This document shows, piece after piece, positions 18,572 through 26,965 of a stretch of 64,000 bases of DNA. How positions within the stretch are numbered: position 1 is the stretch's first letter; each line of letters opens with the position of its first letter. Both the position numbers and the translations under genes were made by a program. The notes under the pieces are model-generated. The model was not told where the DNA came from. It did not search any database and saw only the letters and a list, made by a program, of their open reading frames with translations. The DNA is from Chryseobacterium sp. 3008163 (GTDB lineage Bacteria; Bacteroidota; Bacteroidia; Flavobacteriales; Weeksellaceae), in the NCBI RefSeq assembly GCF_003669035.1, contig NZ_CP033070.1, positions 4,154,001 to 4,218,000 of the forward strand. The letters run 5' to 3'.

Positions 18572-18958
18572 ATGTTTTCTAAAATTACTTCGAATATTAA
18601 GGTGTCTGTGACCCCTGAATATGATAGCAAAAATTCCTATCCTTCTGAAAACCGATTTGTTTTTAAATACAACATCGTGATAGAAAATGAAGGAGATTTT
18701 CCCATCAAAATTCTAAAAAGAAAATGGCTCATCTTTGATGTAGGATTTGGTTTCACTGAGGTTGTAGGAGATGGTGTAATCGGTCTCACTCCCGATATAC
18801 AGCCCAATGATCAGTTCGCTTATTTTTCAAACGTTATGCTGCGTTCAGGCGTTGGAAATATGAGTGGAATGTATCTGGTAAGAAACGAAGAAACTCATGA
18901 AAATTTTGAGATTGATATTCCAAAATTCAATTTACTTTCTGCTATTCTTGTCAATTAA
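18572..18958 (+). CDS. apaG: ApaG family protein
   Basis: 128 residues, a single ApaG/DUF525 fibronectin-like domain. It shows SVTPEYDSKNSYPSENRFVF, VIENEGDFPIKILKRKWLIF, the glycine-rich VVGDGVIGLTPDIQPNDQF and a final YLVRNEETHENFEIDIPKF. ApaG is tied to Co/Mg resistance in enterobacteria, and the domain also occurs in eukaryotic F-box proteins; the biochemical role is unclear. It is separated from sucB by a terminator and followed by a repeat-rich gap. Confidence 0.92.
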   Translation: MFSKITSNIKVSVTPEYDSKNSYPSENRFVFKYNIVIENEGDFPIKILKRKWLIFDVGFGFTEVVGDGVIGLTPDIQPNDQFAYFSNVMLRSGVGNMSGMYLVRNEETHENFEIDIPKFNLLSAILVN

Positions 18959-19352
18959 TTCTATTTTTAAAACTGAATTAAATACAAATTATTCGGGCAG
19001 AAAATTTGACTTTGTCGAATAGATAGTTTTTATTTTTTTTGTGGCAGCTATTTCCGCCTTCCGCTCCCAATTTTTTTGTTTTAAAAACAAAAAAGATTTT
19101 CGCTCAAGTCGGGCTGCGATTTTTACATTAATTAAAGTGAGGAGACGGTTCAAAATTTGTAACTGTTTTAAGACTTGTGACGAAATATTAGGCATAAAAA
19201 TTAATTGCTCCGTAGGAGCAAAATCTGAGTAGAAATTTATGTCAACATGAAAGGTGCGTTCCGTAGGAACGCTATCTCTTTTTCGCTTCGAAAATCTATA
19301 TTGTAGGAAATGAAATTTCAATAAAAAATGAAATTCATTATCCTTCTAAAAA
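18959..19352. repeat. Gene-free stretch with dispersed-repeat-like elements
   Basis: About 390 bases with no credible gene. Around 18989-19140 is a stretch with GGCAGCTATTTCCGCC, a run of T/A that folds on itself (TTTTTTTGTTTTAAAAACAAAAAA), and TCGGGCTGCGATTTTTACAT; it resembles a dispersed intergenic element I recall from flavobacterial genomes. Two short perfect palindromes with a GTA centre follow: GCTCC-GTA-GGAGC extended by TT/AA (19205-19221) and GCGTTCC-GTA-GGAACGC (19256-19272). A 110-codon open frame crosses the stretch but looks non-coding. Confidence 0.6.
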
Positions 19353-19906
19353 TCACAATTTCTTAAGCTTAGCCTGAAAACATTCATGAATTTCATCTGT
19401 ACTTGTAATAATCAGTTTTTCAAACCCTAACAAAGCAATTCTTGCACAAGCTTCTGCATCATCGCCTGCTCTGTGGTGATTAAATTTGATCTGATGATGC
19501 TCTGCTAAATGTTTTAAACCATATTTAGGAAGATAATTCCAGGATTTTTTGCCACCTGAATGCTGCAGAGATAATTCAAATTGGGTTTAAACATTCCATA
19601 ATAATCAAGACAACTTCTCAAAACTCCGGCATCAAAACTTGCATTGTGAGCGATCATTAAATTTCCGTACATCATTTCCTGAACTTCGTACCAGATTTCA
19701 TCAAAAGTAGGAGCGTCCTTAACATCATTCGGCAAAATACCGTGCACATCAATATTTCTTTGATTAAAATAAGGAAAACTCGGAGGCTTGATCAACCAGG
19801 TTTTGGTCGAAACAATCTGTGAATTTTCAACCACGCAGATCCCCAATTCGCAAGCCGAATGTCTTTCGTGAGTGGCCGTTTCAAAATCTATTGCGCAGAA
19901 ATCCAT
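19353..19906 (-). pseudogene. DEDDh 3'-5' exonuclease, frameshifted
   Basis: DnaQ-like exonuclease. The intact part begins MDFCAIDFETATHERHSACE (Exo I Asp and Glu) and includes LMIAHNASFDAGVLRSCLDY (Exo II Asp). The open frame ends early at 19514, just after a run of six T at 19545-19550 (A6 on the coding strand). Adding one base there continues the protein through SWNYLPKYGLKHLAEHHQIK and HHRAGDDAEACARIAL, which carries the Exo III His and Asp. The stop is then at 19353, giving 184 residues. As written, the gene lacks its last catalytic residues. An assembly error, real loss, or -1 slippage on A-AAA-AAT are all possible. Its role would be single-strand DNA or RNA trimming. Confidence 0.82.
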
Positions 19907-19946
19907 GTGATTTTTATAATTAATGAATGGTTATTGATAAATGATC

Positions 19947-20930
19947 TTAACTCTTTTTATTTCCTAAAAAATGTTTAAAAATCAACCATTCAGTTTGATA
20001 ATACTTTTTGATCTGATTTTTTTGACGAAGTTTTAAAGTTCCGGGAAGTTGAGCATAAAATCCAAAATGTCCCCGCAAAACAGCCCAAAGATGAGAGAAA
20101 CCATTTTTATAGGCAAAATAGAAAGCTGCAGCTCCATCTAATATCATTCTTGAAAATAATATCCAAATTAAATTTGGAAAAGGTAAGTTTTTCAACATCA
20201 TCGAAAGATTATTCCTGATGTTGAGAAAAGTCTTTTGCGGACTTTGTTTATTTAAAGTTCCACCTCCAACGTGATATACTTTTGATTGCCCGGTGTAATA
20301 TATTTTTCTTCCTGAATTTTTCAATCTCCAGCATAAATCAATTTCTTCCTGATGTGCAAAAAATCTTTCGTCAAAGCCATTTTGCTCCCAAAAATCTTTG
20401 GATCTTATAAAAAAGCAACATCCCGAAGCCCAAAAAATTTCAGTCTCATCATCATATTGGCCTTTGTCTTCTTCCACATCATCAAAAACTCGCCCTCTGC
20501 AATAAGGATAGCCTAAGTTATCAATCAATCCGCCTCCGGCTCCTGCAAATTCGAAATATTTTTTATTTGAGTAAGATAAAATTTTAGGCTGAATTGCTGC
20601 TATTTTTTGGTCTTTCTTAAATAAATTTAAAACCGGTTCAATCCAATTTTCGGTAACTTCTACGTCTGAATTCAAAAGACAGTAAAATTCTGCATTAATC
20701 GATTTTAAACCTTCATTATAACCACCTGCAAAACCATAATTTTTATCGTTTAAAACAATCTTAACAGTTGGAAATTTGAATTTTAAAAAGTCTACGGAAT
20801 CATCATCAGAAAAATTATCGATGACATAAATCTCAGCATTTTGAGAATAGTTGATTACACTTGGAAGAAATTTTTCCAACCAGCTTTTCCCGTTCCAGTT
20901 GAGGATAACAATGGCTAAGTTTTCTGACAT
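19947..20930 (-). CDS. Family 2 glycosyltransferase
   Basis: 327 residues, a GT-A fold inverting glycosyltransferase. It starts LAIVILNWNGKSWLEKFLPS and has the nucleotide-sugar contacts VIDNFSDDDSV, NYGFAGGYNEG and the metal-binding LLNSDVEV motif. The acceptor/catalytic region is FFAHQEEIDLCWRLKNSGRK, followed by a C-terminal amphipathic tail. It probably adds a sugar to a cell-envelope glycan or lipid. Its ATG shares one base with the stop codon of the acyltransferase upstream as written, so the two are likely co-translated, supporting an envelope role. Confidence 0.9.
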   Translation of the reverse strand: MSENLAIVILNWNGKSWLEKFLPSVINYSQNAEIYVIDNFSDDDSVDFLKFKFPTVKIVLNDKNYGFAGGYNEGLKSINAEFYCLLNSDVEVTENWIEPVLNLFKKDQKIAAIQPKILSYSNKKYFEFAGAGGGLIDNLGYPYCRGRVFDDVEEDKGQYDDETEIFWASGCCFFIRSKDFWEQNGFDERFFAHQEEIDLCWRLKNSGRKIYYTGQSKVYHVGGGTLNKQSPQKTFLNIRNNLSMMLKNLPFPNLIWILFSRMILDGAAAFYFAYKNGFSHLWAVLRGHFGFYAQLPGTLKLRQKNQIKKYYQTEWLIFKHFLGNKKS

Positions 20931-21820
20931 TAATATTTAAATTTTTTCAGAATCAAAAGTTTTAATAGAATCCTGATATTTCCATTTTCTGTGTGACCAA
21001 AGGTAATTGTCGGGTCTTTTTTAATGGTATTTTCTAATAATTGATGAAACTTTCTTACTACTTCATTGGTTACAAATTTTTCCCCTTCCGGCTCCATTCT
21101 GTAATAATTGATTTGATAATGGCCGCGTTTTACCTTCTTCATTTCTGTATAGATAAACACCAGATCCATTCTTGTTGCTAATCTGTCATAGCCAATAAAA
21201 GCAGGTGTTCTTTGATTAAGAAATTCTAATCCGTAGTTCACATGAGAAGAATGCGGAGTCTGATCAGCAACAAAAAGATAAATGGAATCGCCATTGTTTT
21301 TGTTTCTTAAGATATTCATAATTACCTCGTTGGCTTCTAAGGCTGTGTTGCCAAATTTACTTCTCACTTTTTTCATTTGATCTTCCCAAAAAGTGCTGTT
21401 CACTTTTCTATAAACGGGATGACAGTTGGTCTGAGGAACCACAGTAGCCAAAGTATTCATCCATTCCCAATTGAAAACATGACCTGCCAGTAAAATGACA
21501 TTTTTACCTTCATCTTTAGCTTCTTGAAACAAGTGTTGATTGATGTGCTGCATCCTGACCTTGGTTTCTGTTTCAGACATGGTAAAAGATTTTACAGTTT
21601 CTATAAGGTAATCTGAAAAATTTAAGTAAAATTTCTTTCTTATTTCTGCAATCTCTTCGTTTGATTTTTCGGGAAATGAATTTTTAAGATTCTGTGTGAT
21701 TATTTTTTTTCTGTATCCTACAAAATAGTAATTCAGGAAGAAGATAATGTCCGAAAAAATATATAATATTCTTAGCGGTATTTTAGAAATCAAGTAAAGT
21801 ATTTTGATCAGAAAATTCAT
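20930..21820 (-). CDS. Lysophospholipid / lipid A acyltransferase (LpxL/HtrB family), altered C-terminus
   Basis: 296 residues as written. The N-terminal membrane segment (PLRILYIFSDIIFFLNYYFV) and the catalytic HxxxxE-type motif GHVFNWEW near residue 119 place it with LpxL/HtrB-type acyltransferases, which add secondary acyl chains to lipid A precursors or act on related lipids at the inner membrane. The last 30 or so residues do not fit the family. One extra base near 21005-21010 (a missing A on the coding strand in GACAATTACC) would give PTNYLWSHRKWKYQDSIKTF, matching the usual YLWSHRRW-type ending, with a stop at 20937-20939 and 294 residues. It is the first gene of a pair with the glycosyltransferase. 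Confidence 0.85.
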   Translation of the reverse strand: MNFLIKILYLISKIPLRILYIFSDIIFFLNYYFVGYRKKIITQNLKNSFPEKSNEEIAEIRKKFYLNFSDYLIETVKSFTMSETETKVRMQHINQHLFQEAKDEGKNVILLAGHVFNWEWMNTLATVVPQTNCHPVYRKVNSTFWEDQMKKVRSKFGNTALEANEVIMNILRNKNNGDSIYLFVADQTPHSSHVNYGLEFLNQRTPAFIGYDRLATRMDLVFIYTEMKKVKRGHYQINYYRMEPEGEKFVTNEVVRKFHQLLENTIKKDPTITFGHTENGNIRILLKLLILKKFKY

Positions 21821-21828
21821 AAAGTTTA

Positions 21829-21836
21829 CAAATTTA
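21829..21836 (-). promoter_or_regulatory. Bacteroidota -7 box for the acyltransferase gene
   Basis: On the minus strand TAAATTTG, an exact TAnnTTTG match, 8 bases before the ATG at 21820, giving a very short leader. No good -33 element. Confidence 0.45.
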
Positions 21837-21983
21837 GTAATAATAAAATTATGGTTTCATTTTTGCTACAAATAAGTATTATTTTTTTAATTTTATAGTA
21901 TGAAATCGCCATGATCTGGAAGCACAAATTCCAATAAAAATTAGGCGATTGCATACGACCTTTAAAACAATTATAATTTACGT

Positions 21984-22574
21984 ATGAAAAAGATATCAAA
22001 AAAATTAGCAATTCTCAGTTTTCTTACATTAGGAAGTGCAGCATTTGCTCAAGATATAAAAGTAAGCTCAGATGTTAAAAATTCTAACGACAAAGCGCTT
22101 ATCGTATCACCCGAACAAATTGCCGAACAAGAAGCTAAAAAGAAAGCGGCGTTAGCTGAAAAAGCTAAGTTGCCAAAACCTTATGACGCTAAAGCCAATG
22201 CTGAAAAAGATATCGAAAATTTAGTGGCAAAGGCGAAAAAGGAAAATAAGAACATTATGATTCAGGCGGGAGGAAACTGGTGTATCTGGTGTTTAAGATT
22301 TAACCAATACGTTCAGACAACTCCGGAATTGAAGAAGTTAGTTGATGACAATTATTTGTATTATCACCTGAATTATTCGCCGGAGAATAAAAACGAAAAA
22401 GTTTTTTCTAAATATGGAAACCCCGGTGATGAATTCGGTTATCCGGTGTTCATCGTTTTAGATCAAAACGGAAAGATGATCCATGTGCAGAAAAGTGACG
22501 TTTTGGAAGAAGATAAAGGCTACAGCTTAGAAAAAGTAAAAGATTTTTTTAAAAGCTGGACGACAAAATCATAA
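21984..22574 (+). CDS. Secreted thioredoxin-family protein
   Basis: 196 residues. An N-terminal signal peptide (KKLAILSFLTLGSAAFAQ) is followed by a Lys/Ala-rich helical linker and a thioredoxin fold with GGNWCIWCLRF as the redox CxxC-type site near residues 96-106. YPVFIVLDQNGKMIHVQKSD supplies the cis-Pro strand. It is expected in the periplasm, likely reducing or isomerising disulfides. The CIWC centre is unusual compared with CGPC. It is followed by a terminator and stands alone. Confidence 0.86.
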   Translation: MKKISKKLAILSFLTLGSAAFAQDIKVSSDVKNSNDKALIVSPEQIAEQEAKKKAALAEKAKLPKPYDAKANAEKDIENLVAKAKKENKNIMIQAGGNWCIWCLRFNQYVQTTPELKKLVDDNYLYYHLNYSPENKNEKVFSKYGNPGDEFGYPVFIVLDQNGKMIHVQKSDVLEEDKGYSLEKVKDFFKSWTTKS

Positions 22575-22580
22575 CAGTAA

Positions 22581-22607
22581 AACTGAGAATTTTCTCGGTT
22601 TTTTTAT
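22581..22607 (+). terminator. Terminator after the thioredoxin-family gene
   Basis: AACTGAGAA pairs with TTCTCGGTT (one G-T wobble), followed by seven T. It directly abuts the 3' end of the convergent aldehyde dehydrogenase gene. Confidence 0.75.
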
Positions 22608-22608
22608 T

Positions 22609-23970
22609 TTATAAAAGTTTCTTGATCCATTTTATTTTATTCTCGGAGTAGGGTGGATATTTCAAATCCGGCTCACCCCAAGTTGCTCTATCCAAAATAG
22701 CTTTTTGATGTGAAAAAGTTTCAAAACCGAATTTCCCATGATAGCTTCCCATTCCAGAGTTTCCGACTCCGCCAAAAGGAAGATTGTCATTTCCTAAGTG
22801 CATGACCACATCATTGATACAGCCACCGCCAAAAGATAATTTTTGAGTAAATAGATTTTTCTCTTCATTATTATTGGTGAAAATATAGGCTGATAAAGGT
22901 TTTTCCAATTCTAAAATTGAGTTTAAAGCTTGGTGGAAATTGGTAAATGAAATTACAGGTAATATAGGTCCGAAAATTTCGTCCTGCATCACATCATCTT
23001 CCCAATTGACATTATCTAAAATCGTTGGCTCGATATAAAGATTTTCTTCATTAAAGTTTCCACCAAAATATACTTTCTGTGGGTTGATTAATTGGGTAAG
23101 CCTTTCAAAGTTTTTCTTATTGATAATTCTTGTGTATTGTTCGGAATTTGACTCGTATTTAAATTCCTCGATATATTTTCTTAGTATTTCTAAAAATTGC
23201 TCTTTTACAGATTCTTCAACTAAAATATAATCTGGAGCAACGCAGGTTTGCCCAGCATTTAAAAATTTCCCCCAGACAATTCTCTTGGCTGCAACTTCGA
23301 TATTCGCTTCTTTTGTGACAATTACAGGCGATTTCCCACCTAATTCTAAGGTTACAGGTGTCAAATGTTCTGCGGCGGCTTTGTAAACGATTTTGCCCAC
23401 CTTTGTGCTTCCGGTGAAAAATATTTTGTCAAATTTTAATTTTAAAATTTCTGTTGTTTCATCAACTCCTCCCTCAACAGCGTAAATGTATTCTGGTGGA
23501 AAATTTTCGTTGATTATTTTCGCCATTGCTTTCATTGTATTTTCGGCAATTTCACTAGGTTTTAGGATACAACAGTTTCCGGCAGCAATTGATGCTATTA
23601 ATGGCGATAAAGAAAGTTGATATGGGTAATTCCAGGCTCCGATGATTAACGTGCAGCCAAGAGGTTCAGAATGGATTTTGCTGGTTGCAATCTGATTGGC
23701 TAGATTGGTGGTGACTTTCTTTGGTTTTGAAAGTGAATTTAAATTTTTCAGATAATAATCAATATCTTTTAAAACAAATGAAATCTCGGTAACATACGTT
23801 TCAAACTGAGATTTTCCAAAATCTTTATCAATTGCTTCGTAGAGTAAATTTTCATTCTGAATAATTAAATCTCTCAGCTTTTCGAGATACATTTTTCTGA
23901 ATTTTACATTCTTCGTTTTTTGCGTGTTGAAAAATTCCTTTTGGGAGTGGAGTATATCTTGATAATTCAT
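22609..23970 (-). CDS. Aldehyde dehydrogenase family protein
   Basis: 453 residues, the length of short class 3-like aldehyde dehydrogenases. Visible motifs: LIIGAWNYPYQLSLSPL, the cofactor-loop FTGSTKVGKIVYKAA, catalytic Glu in VTLELGGKSPVI near residue 208, catalytic Cys in LNAGQTCVAPDYI near residue 243, and EEIFGPILPV. It oxidises aldehydes to acids with NAD(P). The C-terminal tail (IKWIKKLL) is short and basic, without a clear membrane anchor. It is convergent with the thioredoxin-family gene. Natural substrate unknown. Confidence 0.93.
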   Translation of the reverse strand: MNYQDILHSQKEFFNTQKTKNVKFRKMYLEKLRDLIIQNENLLYEAIDKDFGKSQFETYVTEISFVLKDIDYYLKNLNSLSKPKKVTTNLANQIATSKIHSEPLGCTLIIGAWNYPYQLSLSPLIASIAAGNCCILKPSEIAENTMKAMAKIINENFPPEYIYAVEGGVDETTEILKLKFDKIFFTGSTKVGKIVYKAAAEHLTPVTLELGGKSPVIVTKEANIEVAAKRIVWGKFLNAGQTCVAPDYILVEESVKEQFLEILRKYIEEFKYESNSEQYTRIINKKNFERLTQLINPQKVYFGGNFNEENLYIEPTILDNVNWEDDVMQDEIFGPILPVISFTNFHQALNSILELEKPLSAYIFTNNNEEKNLFTQKLSFGGGCINDVVMHLGNDNLPFGGVGNSGMGSYHGKFGFETFSHQKAILDRATWGEPDLKYPPYSENKIKWIKKLL

Positions 23971-24021
23971 TCTTTATTTATTGAAAATCAATTACGGTAA
24001 AAAATATGCCAAAGTATAGCC

Positions 24022-24050
24022 ATAAAAAAACCACTTCTTGCGAAGTGGTT
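24022..24050 (-). terminator. Terminator of the rpsF-rpsR-rplI operon
   Basis: On the minus strand AACCACTTC and GAAGTGGTT flank a 4-base loop and are followed by seven T. It lies just beyond the rplI stop. Confidence 0.87.
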
Positions 24051-24078
24051 ATATATTTGAGAAAATCTCTTGAGAATC

Positions 24079-24597
24079 TTAAGCTTCTTCAGAAGGAGTT
24101 TCTTCTACTGCAACTTTTTTAGGAGCAGCTGGTTTAGGAGCTTCTACCGGAGCATCAGATACTACATCAAATTCGAAGTTGTACTCTACATTTCTGTGAA
24201 GTCTAACTACTGCAGTTACTTTACCAGTTCTCTTAATAGTGTTTCCTGGGATTTTGATGTATTTCTTCTCAACTTGTACACCAGCTTTAGCCAATGCTGC
24301 AGAAAGATCTGCATTGTTGATAGATCCGAATAATTTGTCACCAGAACCTACTTTTGCAGGAATAGTGATAGAAGTTTTCTTCAATTGATCTACTACAGCG
24401 TTTGCAGCAGCAACCAATTTCGCTTCTTCTTCTTTTCTAGCTTCCAACGTAGCTTCTAAAGTCGCTTTGTTTTTTGGTGTAGCTAAAAGAGCGATCCCTT
24501 GAGGTAACAAGAAGTTTCTTGCATAACCTGGTTTTACATTTACTGTATCGAATTCAAGACCTAAATTTTCTACGTCTTTTTTAAGGATAATTTCCAT
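24079..24597 (-). CDS. rplI: 50S ribosomal protein L9
   Basis: 172 residues. The N-terminal domain carries the L9 signature (MEIILKKDVENLGLEFDTVN, then GYARNFLLPQGIALLAT), the long connecting helix is rich in Ala/Glu/Lys, and the C-terminal rRNA-binding domain includes LFGSINNADLSAAL. It is longer than E. coli L9 (149) because of a Pro/Ala/Glu-rich tail (VEAPKPAAPKKVAVEE). It is the third gene of the rpsF-rpsR-rplI operon, but 133 bases separate it from rpsR; that gap holds a repeat-like sequence. Confidence 0.97.
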   Translation of the reverse strand: MEIILKKDVENLGLEFDTVNVKPGYARNFLLPQGIALLATPKNKATLEATLEARKEEEAKLVAAANAVVDQLKKTSITIPAKVGSGDKLFGSINNADLSAALAKAGVQVEKKYIKIPGNTIKRTGKVTAVVRLHRNVEYNFEFDVVSDAPVEAPKPAAPKKVAVEETPSEEA

Positions 24598-24730
24598 TGT
24601 TGTTGTCCGTTTTAGAGTTCCGAGTTCCGATTATTCATCGGGTTTCTCTTCACTTCGTTAGAATTTAATATTAATTCAGCAACAAAAGCCAAAAGCTAAA
24701 AGCTAGTAGCCAATTGCTAATTGCAATTTT
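24598..24730. repeat. rpsR-rplI spacer with short repeats
   Basis: The 133-base spacer is much longer than the other spacer of this operon. It contains direct near-repeats (GAGTTCCGAGTTCCG; AAAAGCTAAAAGCTAGTAGC) and CAATTGCTAATTGCAA. Sequences of this style recur in other spacers of the window (see 44880, 48700, 57819). No gene or RNA recognised. Confidence 0.5.
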
Positions 24731-25033
24731 TTACTTTAATAAGTCAGCTACGTAAGGCATCATTGCAAGGTGTCTTGCTCTTTTGATAGCCGAAGAAACT
24801 TTTCTTTGATATTTTAAAGAAGTACCAGTGTATCTTCTTGGTAAAATTTTACCTTGTTCGTTAACGAACTGTAATAAGAAATCAGCGTCTTTGTAATCAA
24901 CGTGCTTGATTCCGAATTTTTTGAATCTACAGTACTTTTTATCAGTTTTTGTATTGATATCAAGTGGAGTAAGGAATTTTACTTCAGATTCACCTCCAGC
25001 AGAGGCTTGTTTAGCCATATCATCTATTGCCAT
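24731..25033 (-). CDS. rpsR: 30S ribosomal protein S18
   Basis: 100 residues. The conserved S18 core is present: [66 protein letters not shown] end. The N-terminal 25 residues ([17 protein letters not shown]) are a lineage-specific extension. S18 pairs with S6 on the small-subunit platform, and its gene lies 32 bases downstream of rpsF. Confidence 0.97.
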   Translation of the reverse strand: MAIDDMAKQASAGGESEVKFLTPLDINTKTDKKYCRFKKFGIKHVDYKDADFLLQFVNEQGKILPRRYTGTSLKYQRKVSSAIKRARHLAMMPYVADLLK

Positions 25034-25065
25034 GTCTTTGTCTTTTTAAATTTGGGTTAGTAATA

Positions 25066-25407
25066 TTAAGCTCTTGAAGCTTTAAGTTTAGATCTTCTAG
25101 TTACAGCGTACTCTACAGCGTGCTTGTCTAGTTTTGTAGTAAGGTAACGAATTACTCTTTCGTCACGTTTGAATGCCAATTCTAAGTCAGCAACTACAGT
25201 TCCTTCACCTTTAAACTCGATTAAAGTGTAGAATCCATTCTTTTTTAATTGAATTGGATAAGCTAATTTCTTCAATCCCCAATTTTCTCTAGTGACAATC
25301 TCACAGTTTTTTTCTTTGATAAGATCTTCAAATTTTTTCACTGCTTCCTCCACCTGAGCATCAGATAGAACGGGAGTTAAAATGAAAACAGTTTCGTAAT
25401 TGTTCAT
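25066..25407 (-). CDS. rpsF: 30S ribosomal protein S6
   Basis: 113 residues: [39 protein letters not shown] and [16 protein letters not shown] are S6 hallmarks (one ferredoxin-like domain). A longer frame opens at 25443, but the extra 12 residues overlap the promoter and are not S6-like, so the ATG at 25407 was chosen. It binds S18 in the 30S platform. First gene of the operon, with a good promoter upstream. Confidence 0.97.
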   Translation of the reverse strand: MNNYETVFILTPVLSDAQVEEAVKKFEDLIKEKNCEIVTRENWGLKKLAYPIQLKKNGFYTLIEFKGEGTVVADLELAFKRDERVIRYLTTKLDKHAVEYAVTRRSKLKASRA

Positions 25408-25440
25408 AATGTAAATGAATTTGTTAATTATTTCGAGGTG

Positions 25441-25471
25441 CAAAAATATGAATTATATTTAGGATATACAA
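25441..25471 (-). promoter_or_regulatory. Promoter of rpsF-rpsR-rplI
   Basis: On the minus strand TTG (25471-25469), a 20-base spacer and TATTTTTG (25448-25441): an exact match to the Bacteroidota consensus. The predicted leader is roughly 30 bases. Confidence 0.7.
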
Positions 25472-25490
25472 TAGTATCTCAGTTATTCGC

Positions 25491-25519
25491 AATAAAAAAG
25501 ACCTGCAAAACAGGTCTTT
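25491..25519 (-). terminator. Terminator of the type IX secreted protein gene
   Basis: AAAGACCTG and CAGGTCTTT form a perfect 9-bp stem with a 5-base loop; on the minus strand it is followed by six T. It lies 24 bases past the stop at 25543. Confidence 0.83.
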
Positions 25520-25542
25520 AATTAGTTTTAAATTAATATTTT

Positions 25543-26871
25543 TTATTTTTTAATTATTTTTGCTGACTGTAAGCTATTTTCTGTTTGAGCAGTGATAATA
25601 TAAGTTCCTGTTGTTAATCTTGAAATATTAATGTTTGCTTTCTGTGCATTGATAGATTCATTTAATACACTTTTACCGCTTTGGTCAAATATGGTTAATG
25701 ATTTTATTTTTGATTCAGAATCAATATTCAACATGTCAGAAACCGGATTAGGATATATTTTGAGATTTGAATCTCTTTTAACCACATCATTCACAGATAA
25801 AGTTGCAGTTACGTTTACAGTGTAGTCTTCTGCTTGTCCGTAGGTACCGTCTTCACAAGGGTTTGTAAGACCAGTTGTTCCGTCTAATTTTTTAATTCTC
25901 ATTCTGGTATTTCCAAGAAGAGCAGTTGTAGGAACAGCGATAGTATGTACCGCCTGAATTGCATCTGTACCGGTAGAGTTTGTAATCGTTTGTGTTACGG
26001 TATATGTCTCTCCTGCATCATTTAGATTTCCATTCTGATTCCAATCAATGAACACTGCAAAATTATTTGTATAATTTCCACCGGTATTACCTTTTAAAGT
26101 AATATCATAAGATTGCCCTCTGGCTACACTGGCTGTTTGCGTAAGAAAATATTCATGACCGTTTCCTATATATGTGGTTGCGCTACTTGTATTGTTGATT
26201 CCTGCAAAATTTACCAAAGTAATTGGTTCATCACCATCATCACCGAAAAAATCTGCAAATACAAGTGGTCCACAATAAGAAAGGGGTGGTGCAACATAGG
26301 TATAATCTACTTTGATGTTATCTACCATTAACATGAATTTGTCAGTGCTATTGTTTACAAAGGCAAATCTTACATTTTGACCAATATAAGGAGTTAAACT
26401 TACAGCTCTGCTCGTCCAATATTTATTTTCGCCAGCGGTGTTGTAAAGTTCAACAGTAAAATCATTGACTGTATTCCCCCCGTTTGGAGCAAGCATTACT
26501 TTGTAGCCATCAGGATAGGTTCCATCCTGCGCTTTTGCATCCCAGTATAAGGTTGGTGAAGCTCCAGAAACTGGAACTGTTGGTGATATTAGCCAATCAT
26601 TCGAAGTTCCTGCAGGTGTATACCATGAGGTACTCATTGCCGCATGATTTCCAGCGGGACCTCCAAAACTTCCGTTAGCTCCCTGTCTGTCGATGCGATT
26701 CCATCCATTGGTAATAAATGCTACACCGGATGCGGGTGTTAATCCATCAACATTTAGTACAGTCCAAGCTGTAATTCCCTGGCCATTTCCATCAAAATTT
26801 TCCTGAAATATCTGGCTGAAACCAAATATAGGAAGTCCTAAAAGTAATGCATTGAGTAATTGTCTTTTCAT
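25543..26871 (-). CDS. Secreted protein with adhesin-like, GEVED and type IX sorting domains
   Basis: 442 residues. A signal peptide (LLNALLLGLPIFGFSQ) is followed by a cleaved-adhesin/choice-of-anchor J beta-sandwich (WTVLNVDGLTPASGVAFITN, TSNDWLISPTVPVSG, FAFVNNSTDKFMLMVDNIKV). A GEVED-like domain comes next (FAVFIDWNQNGNLNDAGETY, RMRIKKLDG, CEDGTYGQAEDYTVNV). The C-terminus is a type A T9SS sorting domain (LKIYPNPVSDMLNID, GTYIITAQ, KIIKK). Expected on the cell surface or secreted. The N-terminal domain is clearly related to that of the protein encoded at 53592. Ligand unknown. Confidence 0.92.
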   Translation of the reverse strand: MKRQLLNALLLGLPIFGFSQIFQENFDGNGQGITAWTVLNVDGLTPASGVAFITNGWNRIDRQGANGSFGGPAGNHAAMSTSWYTPAGTSNDWLISPTVPVSGASPTLYWDAKAQDGTYPDGYKVMLAPNGGNTVNDFTVELYNTAGENKYWTSRAVSLTPYIGQNVRFAFVNNSTDKFMLMVDNIKVDYTYVAPPLSYCGPLVFADFFGDDGDEPITLVNFAGINNTSSATTYIGNGHEYFLTQTASVARGQSYDITLKGNTGGNYTNNFAVFIDWNQNGNLNDAGETYTVTQTITNSTGTDAIQAVHTIAVPTTALLGNTRMRIKKLDGTTGLTNPCEDGTYGQAEDYTVNVTATLSVNDVVKRDSNLKIYPNPVSDMLNIDSESKIKSLTIFDQSGKSVLNESINAQKANINISRLTTGTYIITAQTENSLQSAKIIKK

Positions 26872-26965
26872 AATAATTATTTTTTTGTATTCTTATTCCA
26901 AGTTAAACAAAAAAATAATTTCAATTCATATATAAGTGATATGTGAGATGTTTTTTAATAAAATT

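Noticed and set aside
18989..19321. Open frame of 110 codons on the minus strand in the apaG-exonuclease gap
   Set aside because: It runs through the repeat elements and palindromes, has low-complexity Lys-rich sequence without family likeness, and no promoter or start context.
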